The notes under the pieces: model-generated
Database searches by the model: none
What the model was told of the DNA's origin: nothing
What the model saw: the letters and a program-made list of their open reading frames with translations, nothing else
DNA from: Bog-532 sp963742875
GTDB taxonomy: Bacteria; Actinomycetota; Actinomycetes; Streptosporangiales; Streptosporangiaceae
NCBI GenBank assembly: GCA_963742875.1
Contig: CAVUNO010000003.1
Coordinates: forward strand, 124,001 to 188,000
Length of the DNA: 64,000 nucleotides
Direction of reading: 5' to 3'
Program-made: the position numbers and the translations under genes
Part shown: in pieces, positions 35,379 through 44,695 of the stretch
Layout: each line of letters begins with the position of its first letter
Numbering within the stretch: the first letter of the stretch is position 1

Positions 35379-37541
35379 CTAGGTGGCGAAGCGGGTGTCG
35401 ATGTCGACCCCTGCCGGAACGAACTGCTGCAGCTGGCTTCTCAGGTCGGCAATCCGGAGCGGCTGCCACAGGTCGTGGTAGGCGCCGAGCTCACCTTCGT
35501 CGTGCGCGCCGTGCGTGAGCTCGGGCGCGGCGTCACCAGCGAGCCGCGCGTAGGCGGGCTGGCCGACCTGGACGCTGTCGAAGCGGGGAACCAGCCGCGC
35601 GGCGATCAGCTCGTCGCGCCGGCCGTGGTCCCGCTCAGCGGGCGCGCCGTCCGCGATCTGAGCCTGCGCCCGGGCCAGCGCGATGTCTGGCTGGCAACTC
35701 GTCCGCTTCGGCGTGCGCGAGCCGGGCCCCAGGTAGCTGAAGCGGACGTGCCCCGTCTGACGGCGCTCGCAATCGAGCGGCCCGGTCAGGATCGAGTCCT
35801 CGACCAGCCCGGCGCTGTGGACCTCGGCCCCGCCCAGAACGGTAACCCGGGACAGCGACAGGCGCACCCAGGCGGGCCGGCCGTCGGTACCGAGCACGGC
35901 GCGCTCGCGCGGGTCCGACGCGTCGAGCACGCAGTCGCAGGCCCGCAGCGGCAGCGGCTCGAAGCCGGTCTCCGGGCTGTCGACCCGGATCCTCCCGATG
36001 ACCGAGGAGGAGATCTCGATCGGGCAGGGCATGCCGTGCACGACGAGGCTCGGGCGGCGGCGCTCCTCGCGCGGTTCGGTACCGGCCAGGGCCCCCGCCG
36101 GGACGAGCGTGCAGTGGCGCAGCCTGACGCAGGCGAAGCTGCCGTACAGGTCGAGCGAGTGGCGGGCGATCCAGACGCCGTCGAGCGCGAAGCTCGGCGG
36201 ATCCGCGGCGCCGGGGTCGCCGGCCCCGCGGACGCGGAGCCGGTCGGGACGGCCGGCACTGGTCTCGACCGGGATGATCACGGGTCGGCAGCCCTGCGCG
36301 GCCCGGATCTCGAGATGCTCGCCGACGGCGAGCCTGATGTCCAGGTGCTCGCGGTATACACCGTCGCCGGTGATCTGGATCACCGCGGCAGGTGCATGGC
36401 CGTGCTCGTTGGCCGATCGCCAGGCTGCCAGGGCGAGGCGGATGCTCGGGTGCCCGCCCGGGCCGACCGGGTAGACGGGCACGGCCGCGGGCGGAAGCGG
36501 GCGCTGGTAGCTGCCGCCGCCGATCGCCCGGATCCCCAGGTGCGCGTACGTCACCGAGATCTCCTCCTCGGGCGGATGCCGCGCCGGGAAGGCGATCCGG
36601 CCGAGCTCCGGATCGATGCTGACCCGTCCGTGCGGCGTGCGCTCGTGCCACCGGCTGAGGTCGGCGACCACGATCTCCGACCGAGGGACCGGCCGGCCGC
36701 CACGGTACACGCACATGCTGCGCGCGGCACCGTAGTAGTCCTCGGGCCGCAGCCGCAGCGCGCGGCGGGTGATCGTCCCCGCGACGTCGAGCTCCGTCGA
36801 CGGCGGAGAACGGTGCTCGCCGGCCGGGACCACGGCGAGCGGGAGGTCGCGGCCGAGCTGGTCGAACGTGTAGCAGTTCTCCTCTCCTGCGGCTGCCGCC
36901 GGGGCGCGGCTCACCCGGTCAGCGGCCAGGCGCCACAGCCACACCGCCACCGCGGACGGATCGGTGGTTCCCGGGGTCCGATGCGAGGACAGGCGGCGGA
37001 CGTCGGCCAGCGGCGCGGCATCCGACAGCGGGGTGCCGAGCAGCTCGAGTGCCTCCATGTCGGCCAGGTCGGTCAGGCGCCGCCGTCCGACGTCGGGCAT
37101 CCGGGCCGACTGGGTCGCCAGCGCCACCCGGCGGAGCTCGATCGCCCGGGCCGGCCAGCCCGTGGCCCGGGTCGCCAGCTGCTCGAGCACCGAGAAGGAG
37201 CCCTTGCGGCTGCGGTCCGCGATCGCGTCGGCGACCTGGGCGCGGCGCCAGATGGCGTCGGCGCCGGAGTTCGGGGCATCGGCGCCCACGGGCAGCGACG
37301 ACCCGAGCGAGAGCCCGACCAGCTCGGCGAAGTACGGCACGAGGTCGTCGTCGCAGGTCTCGATGAACCAGTTGCCGTACAGGTGGCCGATGTCGGCGGC
37401 GAACTCGTCGACCAGGTCGGCGATCGCCCGCAGCAAGGTGCGCAGCGGGTAGCCCGGCTGCAGGGCGTCGCGCATCCGGTAGACCGCGGGCAGGAGGTTG
37501 TAGAGCGTGTCGTCCTGGCTCTGCTGGCCGCCGGTGCTCAC
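35379..37541 (-). CDS. eCIS phage tail (protein I-like) baseplate protein
   Basis: A 720-residue protein whose N-terminus (LYNLLPAVYRMRDA, LVDEFAADIGHLYGNWFIET, VPYFAELVGL) matches phage tail protein I/Afp12-like baseplate components. A long carbohydrate-binding-like or fibre-like C-terminal part follows. It starts with GTG at 37541, overlapping the TGA of the spike-J gene (GTGA). An upstream open frame is the shadow of that gene. The reading frame is intact. Its TAG stop is part of the target duplication of the IS element that follows. Confidence 0.82.
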   Translation of the reverse strand: MSTGGQQSQDDTLYNLLPAVYRMRDALQPGYPLRTLLRAIADLVDEFAADIGHLYGNWFIETCDDDLVPYFAELVGLSLGSSLPVGADAPNSGADAIWRRAQVADAIADRSRKGSFSVLEQLATRATGWPARAIELRRVALATQSARMPDVGRRRLTDLADMEALELLGTPLSDAAPLADVRRLSSHRTPGTTDPSAVAVWLWRLAADRVSRAPAAAAGEENCYTFDQLGRDLPLAVVPAGEHRSPPSTELDVAGTITRRALRLRPEDYYGAARSMCVYRGGRPVPRSEIVVADLSRWHERTPHGRVSIDPELGRIAFPARHPPEEEISVTYAHLGIRAIGGGSYQRPLPPAAVPVYPVGPGGHPSIRLALAAWRSANEHGHAPAAVIQITGDGVYREHLDIRLAVGEHLEIRAAQGCRPVIIPVETSAGRPDRLRVRGAGDPGAADPPSFALDGVWIARHSLDLYGSFACVRLRHCTLVPAGALAGTEPREERRRPSLVVHGMPCPIEISSSVIGRIRVDSPETGFEPLPLRACDCVLDASDPRERAVLGTDGRPAWVRLSLSRVTVLGGAEVHSAGLVEDSILTGPLDCERRQTGHVRFSYLGPGSRTPKRTSCQPDIALARAQAQIADGAPAERDHGRRDELIAARLVPRFDSVQVGQPAYARLAGDAAPELTHGAHDEGELGAYHDLWQPLRIADLRSQLQQFVPAGVDIDTRFAT

Positions 37542-38872
37542 GGTGACGGCTTGCTCAAGATCAGGGTGCCGGGGACCGTACCCGACAGGTAGGCGACGGC
37601 AGCCGGCGCCGGGGTCGCGGCCGCCAGCTTCCACTGCGACGGTACCGCCGCGAGCGTCGCCACCGCTGGCACCGGGCCGGTGAGCAGGATCGGCAGCGTC
37701 GTGGAGAGCGCGGCGGCGGGAGCCGCCTCGGGCACCAGGGCAAGTCCGGTGACAGTAAAGGACAGCACTCCGGGAGCGGCGTGCCCTGCGGCGAGCAGAT
37801 CGCTCACTGCGACGTCCTGGCCGAGGTCTCGCTGCGCATAACCGAAGCTCGCCAGCAGCGCCGCCCGCACTGCGGCGACGGTCGCGTCCCAGGTCATGTG
37901 CGGATCGGGCACCACGTCCGCCGTCAGCGCGATCAGGTACAGGCTGGCCGGCAGGACCTGCACCGGCAGCGCCGGGTCGGCCACCTCGGTGATGGCCTTG
38001 GCGACGCCCTGGCACAGACTGTCGCAGGGGTTGCGCTGCACCGGGTCCGTCCCGGCGATGGTGACGACGACGCCCGCGCCCGGCGTCAGCACGGCACTCG
38101 CCTTGCCCACTCCGGCGATCGAGCTCGCCAGGCTGCCGTAGTCGCTCACGGTGACGACCCGCCCGAGCCCGTTCAGGCTGCCCGGCACCGCGGCGCGGAC
38201 CGATTCCTGGTCGTCGCCGCCGCCGCCGGTCGCCGGCAGCGGGTTGGTGACGGAGCTGAGGCTCGCCGGGCGGCCGAGCAGTTGCGTGATCTGGCTCGCC
38301 TGCACGTTTCCCTGGCTGCCATCCCCGGCGCGGTAGGAGGCGCTGATGTTGCCGGTTCCCGCGGGTAGCGGCGCCAGGAACGTGATCGTGGTCTGGCCCG
38401 AGGCGTTGGTGCCGGCCAGGAACGACTGCGCGGGCGTGCAGATCGAGATGCCCGCGGTAGCGGTCTCGATCGTCACCGCGGGGAGCACGGGCACGGCGCT
38501 GGCCTTACGAGCCAGGATCGGGATGTCGTCCTCGCCCCACCAGCAGCCGACCCAGATCGGCTTGTCGGGGTCGCCGCGCTCGAACTCGACCCAGACGTTA
38601 GCGCCGATTCTTGGCCGCACAAACGTCCCCGCCAGGATGTCGGCGAGCGGCACGCACGGCATCGCCCAGTTGGTGATCACGATTCCGGGGACGCTGACCA
38701 GCAGGCGCCCGCTCGGCGGGGTGTCCTGGTTGTCGACGACGGTCCCGCGGTACTTGCCCCAGTGACGCTTGGCCACCGGCGGTTCAGGACCTTGCTCCGA
38801 GCCCCACGTGAACTGCTCGGTGTAGCCGAGCGACGCCATTGTCGGTCGCCCGTCCTTGCTGGTGCCGGTCAT
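37538..38872 (-). CDS. Fused spike (gp5/VgrG-like) N-terminus and baseplate J C-terminus
   Basis: A 444-residue reading frame in two unrelated halves. Residues 1-150 are a gp5/VgrG-type spike OB domain (KYRGTVVDNQDTPPSGRLLV, GANVWVEFERGDPDKPIWVG, CWWGEDD). From about residue 160 the sequence becomes the end of a baseplate J protein (YRAGDGSQGNVQA, SSVTNPLPATGGGGDDQESV, LGRVVTVSDYGSLASS). In related eCIS loci these are separate genes with gp25-like and PAAR genes between them, and J is much longer. An in-frame deletion is the simplest explanation. RBS GGAGG lies 4 bases upstream of the ATG. Confidence 0.8.
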   Translation of the reverse strand: MTGTSKDGRPTMASLGYTEQFTWGSEQGPEPPVAKRHWGKYRGTVVDNQDTPPSGRLLVSVPGIVITNWAMPCVPLADILAGTFVRPRIGANVWVEFERGDPDKPIWVGCWWGEDDIPILARKASAVPVLPAVTIETATAGISICTPAQSFLAGTNASGQTTITFLAPLPAGTGNISASYRAGDGSQGNVQASQITQLLGRPASLSSVTNPLPATGGGGDDQESVRAAVPGSLNGLGRVVTVSDYGSLASSIAGVGKASAVLTPGAGVVVTIAGTDPVQRNPCDSLCQGVAKAITEVADPALPVQVLPASLYLIALTADVVPDPHMTWDATVAAVRAALLASFGYAQRDLGQDVAVSDLLAAGHAAPGVLSFTVTGLALVPEAAPAAALSTTLPILLTGPVPAVATLAAVPSQWKLAAATPAPAAVAYLSGTVPGTLILSKPSP

Positions 38873-38893
38873 GGCTCCTCCGTTCGGGTTCGG

Positions 38894-40249
38894 TCAGCTC
38901 GCCGGCGAGGCCGGCAGCGAGGACATGGTGCTTGCGCCGGAAGTGACAGGAACGGCGGGGCCGGCGGGGACAGGGACCGGGAGCGCGGGACCCGGGCCTG
39001 GCAGCGGCGGTGCCGTCGGCGGGGGGGCGGGGACCGGCGCACCGGGCGGCGGGCTCGCCGCTTGCCCCGCGCTGGAGAAGGCCGGCAGCTGCTGGCCGAG
39101 GCCATAGCTGGCCGGGTCCGCCGCGCTGCCGCCGAGCAGCCGGTTGCGCTGCAGCGTGAAGCTCTGCTTGTAGGAACCCGGGTTGATGGTGTGCGTGATG
39201 CTGGATACGAAGTACTCGCCGTCGTAGGTGATTCCGGCGCCCTGCACCTGGACGACCGTCCGCGCGGGCAGGATCGAGCCGTAACGCAGCACGTCGAGCG
39301 TGCCCTGGCCGCTGATTATGTTGGCGGAGTCGGCCGCCTTGGCCAGCGCGATCACCGCTGCCTCGGTCGGCGTGTAGCCGGACAGCCCGGTCAGCGGCTG
39401 ACCGTCAGCGGGAGCGGATCTCTTCTGGCCGAGCGGGGGGCTGAGCGGCGTTACGTCGGGGATCGGGATCGGCAGCGGGACGGGCACGTCATCGACCTTG
39501 ATCAAGACCACGAACTGCGTCTTCTCGAAGCCGTCGAACGAGAACGGCAGGGACTCGACGTTGCTGCGGCCGTCCCAGTCGATCGCCAGGGGCGGCGGGG
39601 CGGTCAGGAACGGGATCTTCATCTGCAGCTTCGGGCCCCAGTAGGCCAGGTGCATCCCGGGCACCGGCCCGGGCTGCATGTAGAACATGTAGCCGACCCG
39701 CTCCGCCAGCGTGTTGATGTACGCCAGGTCGGTCCCGCTGTGCTGGGGGATCGTCTCGGTAGGCAGCGGGTGCGTCGATCAGGACGCTGGGAATGACGAG
39801 CGGGATGATCCCGTAGAGCGGGGTGTACTTGGCGACGGCGAGGGCGACGCGCGTTTCGGCCGGCATGGCCGGGTAGGGGAAGCCGCTCAGGTCGATCAGG
39901 TCGATCATCCGGGTCAGGTCCTCGCCCTTGATCGACAGGACCGACTTGCCCGGCTCGTCGGACGGCGCCACGTCCTGCTGCGTGATCACGCCGTCCATCA
40001 GGACGGTGACCGCCCGCAGCGTCGCCGAGGATCACCCGCGGGTCGGCGGGTCGAAGTACCCCGACGGCAGCAGGCTCGGTGAGCAGCGGCGAGAGCTTGC
40101 TGGTGGCGAACGTGAGGTCGAAGCCGCTCGGCGTGGGGCCGCCGCTCGACCGTGGACGCTGACCGCGATCAGCGCCTCCATCACCGCGCGGGGCGCCGGC
40201 TCGAGGCCGATGCCCCGATCATCAGGCTGAGGGTCAGCTGGCTAGCCAC
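38894..40249 (-). pseudogene. eCIS hub protein (phage late control D-like), multiply frameshifted
   Basis: From GTG 40249 the first codons read VASQLTLSLMIG. Homologous sequence then moves between phases several times: PRAVMEALIAVSV, SGFDLTFATSKLSPLLTE, SGYFDPPTRVIL, MDGVITQQDVAP and, after a clear extra base at about 39766, TETIPQHSGTDLAYINTLAE into MFYMQPGPVPGMHLAYWGP. The last 264 codons are intact and end in a Pro/Ala-rich tail. The start overlaps the stop of the LysM-like gene. The family forms the gp27-like hub under the spike. At least four indels lie in 450 bp. Confidence 0.75.
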
Positions 40250-40550
40250 TTGCCGCTCCCGGCACGCCGGCGGGCTGCGGGATCACCAGCACGAGCCCGG
40301 GCTGTGCCAGCTGGGTCGGGCGCGTCGCCAGGTTGGCGTCTGCCAGCAGCCAGGACAGCTCGGGGTCGCCCAGCGTCGCGTTGGCGATCAGGTCGATCCG
40401 GTCGCACTCGCTCAGCTGGACCTGGTGCAGGGCGGCCGTGGCCAGGTGCCCGGCGCCGGCAGCAGCCGCCGCAGCAGGTACGGCACCTGGGTGCCGTCTG
40501 GTGCGGTCCAGATGGCCTGACCGACGTTCGCATAGCGGCTGGACGGTCAC
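40242..40550 (-). pseudogene. LysM-type eCIS baseplate protein, frameshifted near its start
   Basis: About 102 residues. The C-terminal 65 (LHQVQLSECDRIDLIANATL, LADANLATRPTQLAQPGLVL) form a LysM-like domain as in tail protein X/Afp7-associated proteins. The N-terminal 35 residues are read correctly only in another phase (RYANVGQAIWTAPDGTQVPY), so two compensating indels are present. Both ends overlap the neighbouring genes by the usual few bases. Confidence 0.7.
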
Positions 40551-41220
40551 GGCAGGTGCTCCAGTCCCAGCGGTCGGACGTCAGAGCCGGTGACCATGGC
40601 GGCGAGCTGCTCGACGGCCTGCCGGTAGGCGATGTACAGCGTCCCGCCGACGTGCTGGAGGGGGCAGGTCGCTGGTGGTCAGCACCTTGCAGTTCGATGC
40701 TCGCCTTGACCCGGATCGGCCGCAGCTGGGGATCGAAGGCCTCCTCAGTGATCGACAGGCTGCCGACCAGGACGGGCACGACCCGCTTGACCCCCCAGAC
40801 GAGCACCACCAGCGGCGCCTCGACCGGGGCGACCTCGAGCATCCCCTGGTCGAACAGCGCGTCGGTGGCGGTCAGCTCTGCGGCGGTGGGCGTGATCAGC
40901 GCCTCGAGGACCGCAAGCGCGGGCAGCAGGCCCTGCGCGACGACCGGCTGATTGGCGCTGTCGGCCGGGTTCTCGAGCTGGTCGGCGGCGTCGATCTCGG
41001 CGTCGAACTTGATCGTCTCATGCGGTGGTCCGGTGAGGCGGAGCACCTCGAGCCGGTCTCCCGGCTCACCGCCGATCGCCCGCGGCTGGAGCGTCCGGGT
41101 GACCGTGTCCGGGTTGTACTGGAACACGACCACGTCGAGCAGGTTGCGCGCGTTCGGGTCGATCTGGACCAGCCCGCCGCGCAGCATCTTGGGCGCTCCC
41201 GGGAAGCCGGTGGTGGTCAT
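40547..41220 (-). CDS. eCIS tube-initiator (CIS_tube/Afp7-like) protein, frameshifted at its end
   Basis: From ATG 41220 the protein carries the CIS_tube domain signature VVFQYNPDTVTRTLQPRAI and continues intact through VKRVVPVLVGSLSITEEAFD to SIELQ. Two one-base shifts then occur; corrected, the end is VLTTSDLP...LYIAYRQAVEQLAAMV...LGLEHLP, with a TGA at 40547 overlapping the next GTG. Length is 3n+2, in line with two inserted bases. The family links the inner tube to the baseplate. Confidence 0.78.
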
Positions 41221-41502
41221 CCGTACCCCCTTCGTGCCGCCGGGCCCGGCGCTGGCCGCGCCGCCGCGGCGGCCTGGTGCACTGCGGCGGCGACGTCGCG
41301 CGCGATCCCGTCCACCGCCGAGCCCTGCCCTTCGCGTCCTTCGCGCCGGGTCCCGGCGCGGCGTCCGGCCGGTCCGTTCGCCGGCTCGCCGGCGCAGCTG
41401 GCGCAGTTCGCGGGCGATCGCCGGGCCGAGCGCGTCGCGCTCCCGGCGGGACAGCTCGAAGCCGTCCAGGACGATCTGCTCGATCTGCAGGCTGGTCCTC
41501 AT
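41217..41502 (-). CDS. Small eCIS-associated protein, frameshifted
   Basis: From ATG 41502, MRTSLQIEQIVLDGFELSRR and ERDALGPAIARELRQL match a small conserved protein encoded between the AAA+ ATPase and tube-initiator genes in eCIS loci. The frame then drifts. In the next phase the end reads SAVDGIARDVAAAVHQAA, with TGA overlapping the following ATG. Length 3n+1 fits one extra base. The function is unknown. Confidence 0.6.
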
Positions 41503-41506
41503 GCCG

Positions 41507-43448
41507 TCACCGCCTCGATGGCCGGAAGTCGGCGTCGCTGACGTGACGCTCGAGCTTGCGGAACTCGATCCGCGCCATCTCCAGCACCAGCTCCATGGTG
41601 ACCTGCGTCCCCCGCCCGGCCGCGCAGAACGCCGCGTTCAGCGCGATGTTGCGGATCATCCCGCCGCTCGCGGCCAGCCTGGCGAGGCGGCCGGGATCGA
41701 GCTCGGCGACCGGCGCCTGGGCGGGGAACGCACGCTGCCACAGCATGGCCCGCTCGGCGGGCCCGGGAAACGGGAAGGTGACGACGAAGCGGAGCCGGCG
41801 CAGGAAGGCATCGTCCAGGGCGTGGCGCTGGTTGGTGGTCAGGATCGCCACGCCCGCGGTAGTCCTCCATCCGCTGCAGCAGGTAGCTGACCTCGATGTT
41901 GGCGTACCGGTCGTGGCTGTCCCTGACCTCGCTGCGCTTGCCGAACAGCGCGTCGGCCTCGTCGAACAGCAGCAGCGCCGCCGCCCTCCTCGGCGGCGTC
42001 GAACACGCGCCGCAGGTTGTGTTCGGTCTCGCCGATGTACTTGCTGACCACTCCCGACAGGTCGATCCGGTACATGTCGAGCCCAGCTCGTGGGCGATGA
42101 CCTCGGCGGCGAGGGACTTGCCCGTGCCTGACTCGCCGGCGAACAGCGCGGTGACCGCGCTGCCGCGGGTGACTCGCTCGGCCAGACCCCACGAGCGCAG
42201 CACCGTGGCGCGGCCGCGGACCTGGTCGACGATGTGGCGCAGCAGCGTAAGCTCGGCCTCGGGCAGCACGAGGTCGTCCCAGCGCGCCGCGGGCTCGACG
42301 CGGCGCGCGAGCGTGTCCAGACGCGGCCGGGTCTGGGCGCGGCACGCCTCCCACAGGCCGCGGGTGCCCGCGCCGGAATGCGCCACCTGGCGCACCATGT
42401 CCGCGATCACCAGCTGGCTGAGGTCGAACTGGGAGGCGAGCCGCGTCGCGGTCGCCGTGTCGTCGCCCAGCAGCTCCCGCCACAGCGCCTCCTGCTCCTC
42501 GCCGGTGGGACGCGGGGTGTCAACGACGCGCAGGCGGCGGGATCGCAGCGGCCGCGGCTCGCGGCAGCCCACCAGCACGTGACCGCGCACCTGCTCCACC
42601 AGCATGTCGATCCGAGCGGCGTCCTCGCGCGAGACTTCCGCCGTGTCGGCGTAGAGGAGCACCGGCAGCAACAGCGTCTCGCGCTCCCACAGCCGGATCA
42701 CCTCAGACAGCTCCCGGGAGTTCGACGGCACCCGCTCGGCGTGACCTCGTAGAGGCAGGCCGACGCGGTGCGCCGCGCTGGCCGCCAGCCCCCTCCGCAC
42801 GGCGGGGTCGGTTCCGACGAGTTCGACCATCGGCGGGTACTCGCTTTCTTCTTCGGTCAGCGCTACGGCGATCTCGGCCATGGCCCGCTCGTGGGTCGCC
42901 GGCAGGCTCAGCGGAAGGCCCGCGGTCACCGGCCGGATCACCGGGGCGAGCCGCGCGTCCATCACGTTCAGCCCCTTCAGGAAGCTGACGATGCGCTCGT
43001 CGATCCGGATCCGGGTGGCGGTGAGCGCCTCGGCGCGGGGCTCGTCGAGCTCGATCAGCCGCCAGTACCTGAGCGGCCGCTGCGGCGACACCACGTCCCA
43101 GGCGGCCCCGGGGAGCACCGCGAGCGCGAGCGCCAGTGTCGGGTACGCCGCCAGCGGATTGCCGTTCGCCTCCGCGCAGCGGGTGGCGATGCCCGGGTCC
43201 AGCTCCGTGGCCGCGGCGAGCATCAGGACGAGACGCTCGAACCGGGACAGGCCGAGCCGGTCGCCCAGCAGCTCGAGGGCCGCCGCTGGCTCCGCCTGCG
43301 CGCCCGCTTCCCACCACCGCATGACATCCCGGTCATCGCCGCCGGCGCCGAGCCGCTCGCGCGTCCAGGCCAGCCCGGCCGTAAGGTAGGCGCCGTTCAT
43401 CGCCTCCCAGCCGTCCACGTCGCTGGCGCCGGCCGGCTGTGCGATCAC
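41507..43448 (-). pseudogene. eCIS AAA+ ATPase, three frameshifts in the ATPase core
   Basis: About 647 codons from GTG 43448. The N-terminal 440 residues are intact up to the Walker A motif GESGTGKSLAAEVIAHELG. Phase changes occur near 42085, 41990 and 41855. Between them lie YRIDLSGVVSKYIGETEHNL, the Walker B LLLFDEADALFGKRSEV, and then AILTTNQRHALDDAFLRRLR with the C-terminal lid. Such Afp15/Pvc15-like ATPases are needed for particle assembly. The start and stop overlap or abut the neighbours normally, and the length is 3n+1. As read, the ATPase would be inactive. Confidence 0.82.
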
Positions 43449-44695
43449 GACAGGACCAGCTGCTGGTTGGGGTCGAACTGCATTGGCGCCGGCTGGTCGG
43501 GGTTCGCCGGTGCGGCTGGGCTGACGACCGGGATGCTGTCCACCGAGTCGATCCGCAGCCGGAGTAGGTACGTGCCCGCGGTGAAGCCCTGCAGGCCGAA
43601 CCTCGGCCGGCTGGTCGCCGCTGTTACCGGCTCTGCGGGCACCAGGTGTGAGCCGACGATCAGCGCGATTGCCTGCTGTGGCTGAACCGCGGGGGAGCAG
43701 TGCACGGTCACCGGGGCCGGGCCCTTCCGGACCAGCCTGGCTCTGAGCGGTGTATTGCTGACGAGCTTGGGCGCCAGCGCCACCGGAACGGCGTTGCTGG
43801 TGACCGTCACCGGTCCGGCCGTGGCCTGATCCATCAGCGTGTCGAACGTCGCCGCCACGGTCGCGATACCCGCGGGCAGCTGGGGCGGATCGGGGAGCTG
43901 CACCGTCAGCTGGGACGCGGTGACGCTGTCCGGTGCGAGCGTCAGCGGCCGCCCGGCCAGCGGGTGGCTCACCAGCACGGCGGTAGTCGCGCTCAGGGAA
44001 CTCCCCATCAGCGTCAGCACGTCGCCGGGTTGGGCAGCCGGCTGGCGGTTGGGCGGCACCGCGAGCTGGAGCTGGGGGAACAGCGAGCCCACGGCGACGG
44101 GGCCGGTGTCCTGCCGCCCCCGCATCAGGACCGGCGGGGCCGCGTCGACGGGCCGCGTGCTGTCGATCAGGACGACGGCCGCGTCGTAGCTGACCGACAG
44201 CCGGTAGCCGGTGTTGAACGTCGTCCACATCCGGGAGATCTCGTCCTGCGGTCGCGGATCAGGAGTGATCCGCACGCGCTCGACCTGGTTCTGGAGGTCC
44301 GACCCCGGCGGGGGCAGGCCTGCGGCGATCTGCGCACGGGACAGCACCGGCCTGTCGTTGAGCACCCCCATGGCGATCCCGAGCAGCCGGTGCGCCAGGA
44401 TCTCGTCGTCGTTCTCGCCATACGCCGTGACCAGGTAGGACAGTATGAGCGGCAGCGGCGGCTGCCCGGACTCGCCGGGCCGGATGGCCGGTGGATCCTG
44501 GTTGCGCCAGGCGGCGTCGATCGCGGTCCGGTACAGGAACAAGTTGACCTGATTGACCGGCGCTCCCTGGCGCGCCTGGTCCGGGGGGCGGACGGTCACC
44601 GTGCCGCTGCTCACGGTGGTGTCCGCCGAAACGGCCGCCTGGATCATGTTGGTCAGGGTCGCGGTCACGGCCGCGATCGCGGCGTTGCTGCTCAT
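43445..44695 (-). CDS. DUF4255 eCIS protein (Afp16/Pvc16-like, tail terminator)
   Basis: An intact 416-residue protein. The N-terminal DUF4255/Pvc16_N domain (VNQVNLFLYRTAIDAAWRN, LPLILSYLVTAYGENDDEIL, HRLLGIAMGVLNDRPVLSR) caps the sheath and tube in related particles. An Ig-like C-terminal part follows (DVLTLMGSSLSATTAVLVSH). The ATG overlaps the preceding stop and the TGA overlaps the ATPase GTG. Confidence 0.85.
   Translation of the reverse strand: MSSNAAIAAVTATLTNMIQAAVSADTTVSSGTVTVRPPDQARQGAPVNQVNLFLYRTAIDAAWRNQDPPAIRPGESGQPPLPLILSYLVTAYGENDDEILAHRLLGIAMGVLNDRPVLSRAQIAAGLPPPGSDLQNQVERVRITPDPRPQDEISRMWTTFNTGYRLSVSYDAAVVLIDSTRPVDAAPPVLMRGRQDTGPVAVGSLFPQLQLAVPPNRQPAAQPGDVLTLMGSSLSATTAVLVSHPLAGRPLTLAPDSVTASQLTVQLPDPPQLPAGIATVAATFDTLMDQATAGPVTVTSNAVPVALAPKLVSNTPLRARLVRKGPAPVTVHCSPAVQPQQAIALIVGSHLVPAEPVTAATSRPRFGLQGFTAGTYLLRLRIDSVDSIPVVSPAAPANPDQPAPMQFDPNQQLVLS

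Noticed and set aside
35364..37592. 742-codon plus-strand frame opposite the tail-I-like gene
   Set aside because: No domain and opposite an intact conserved gene; open only because of high GC.
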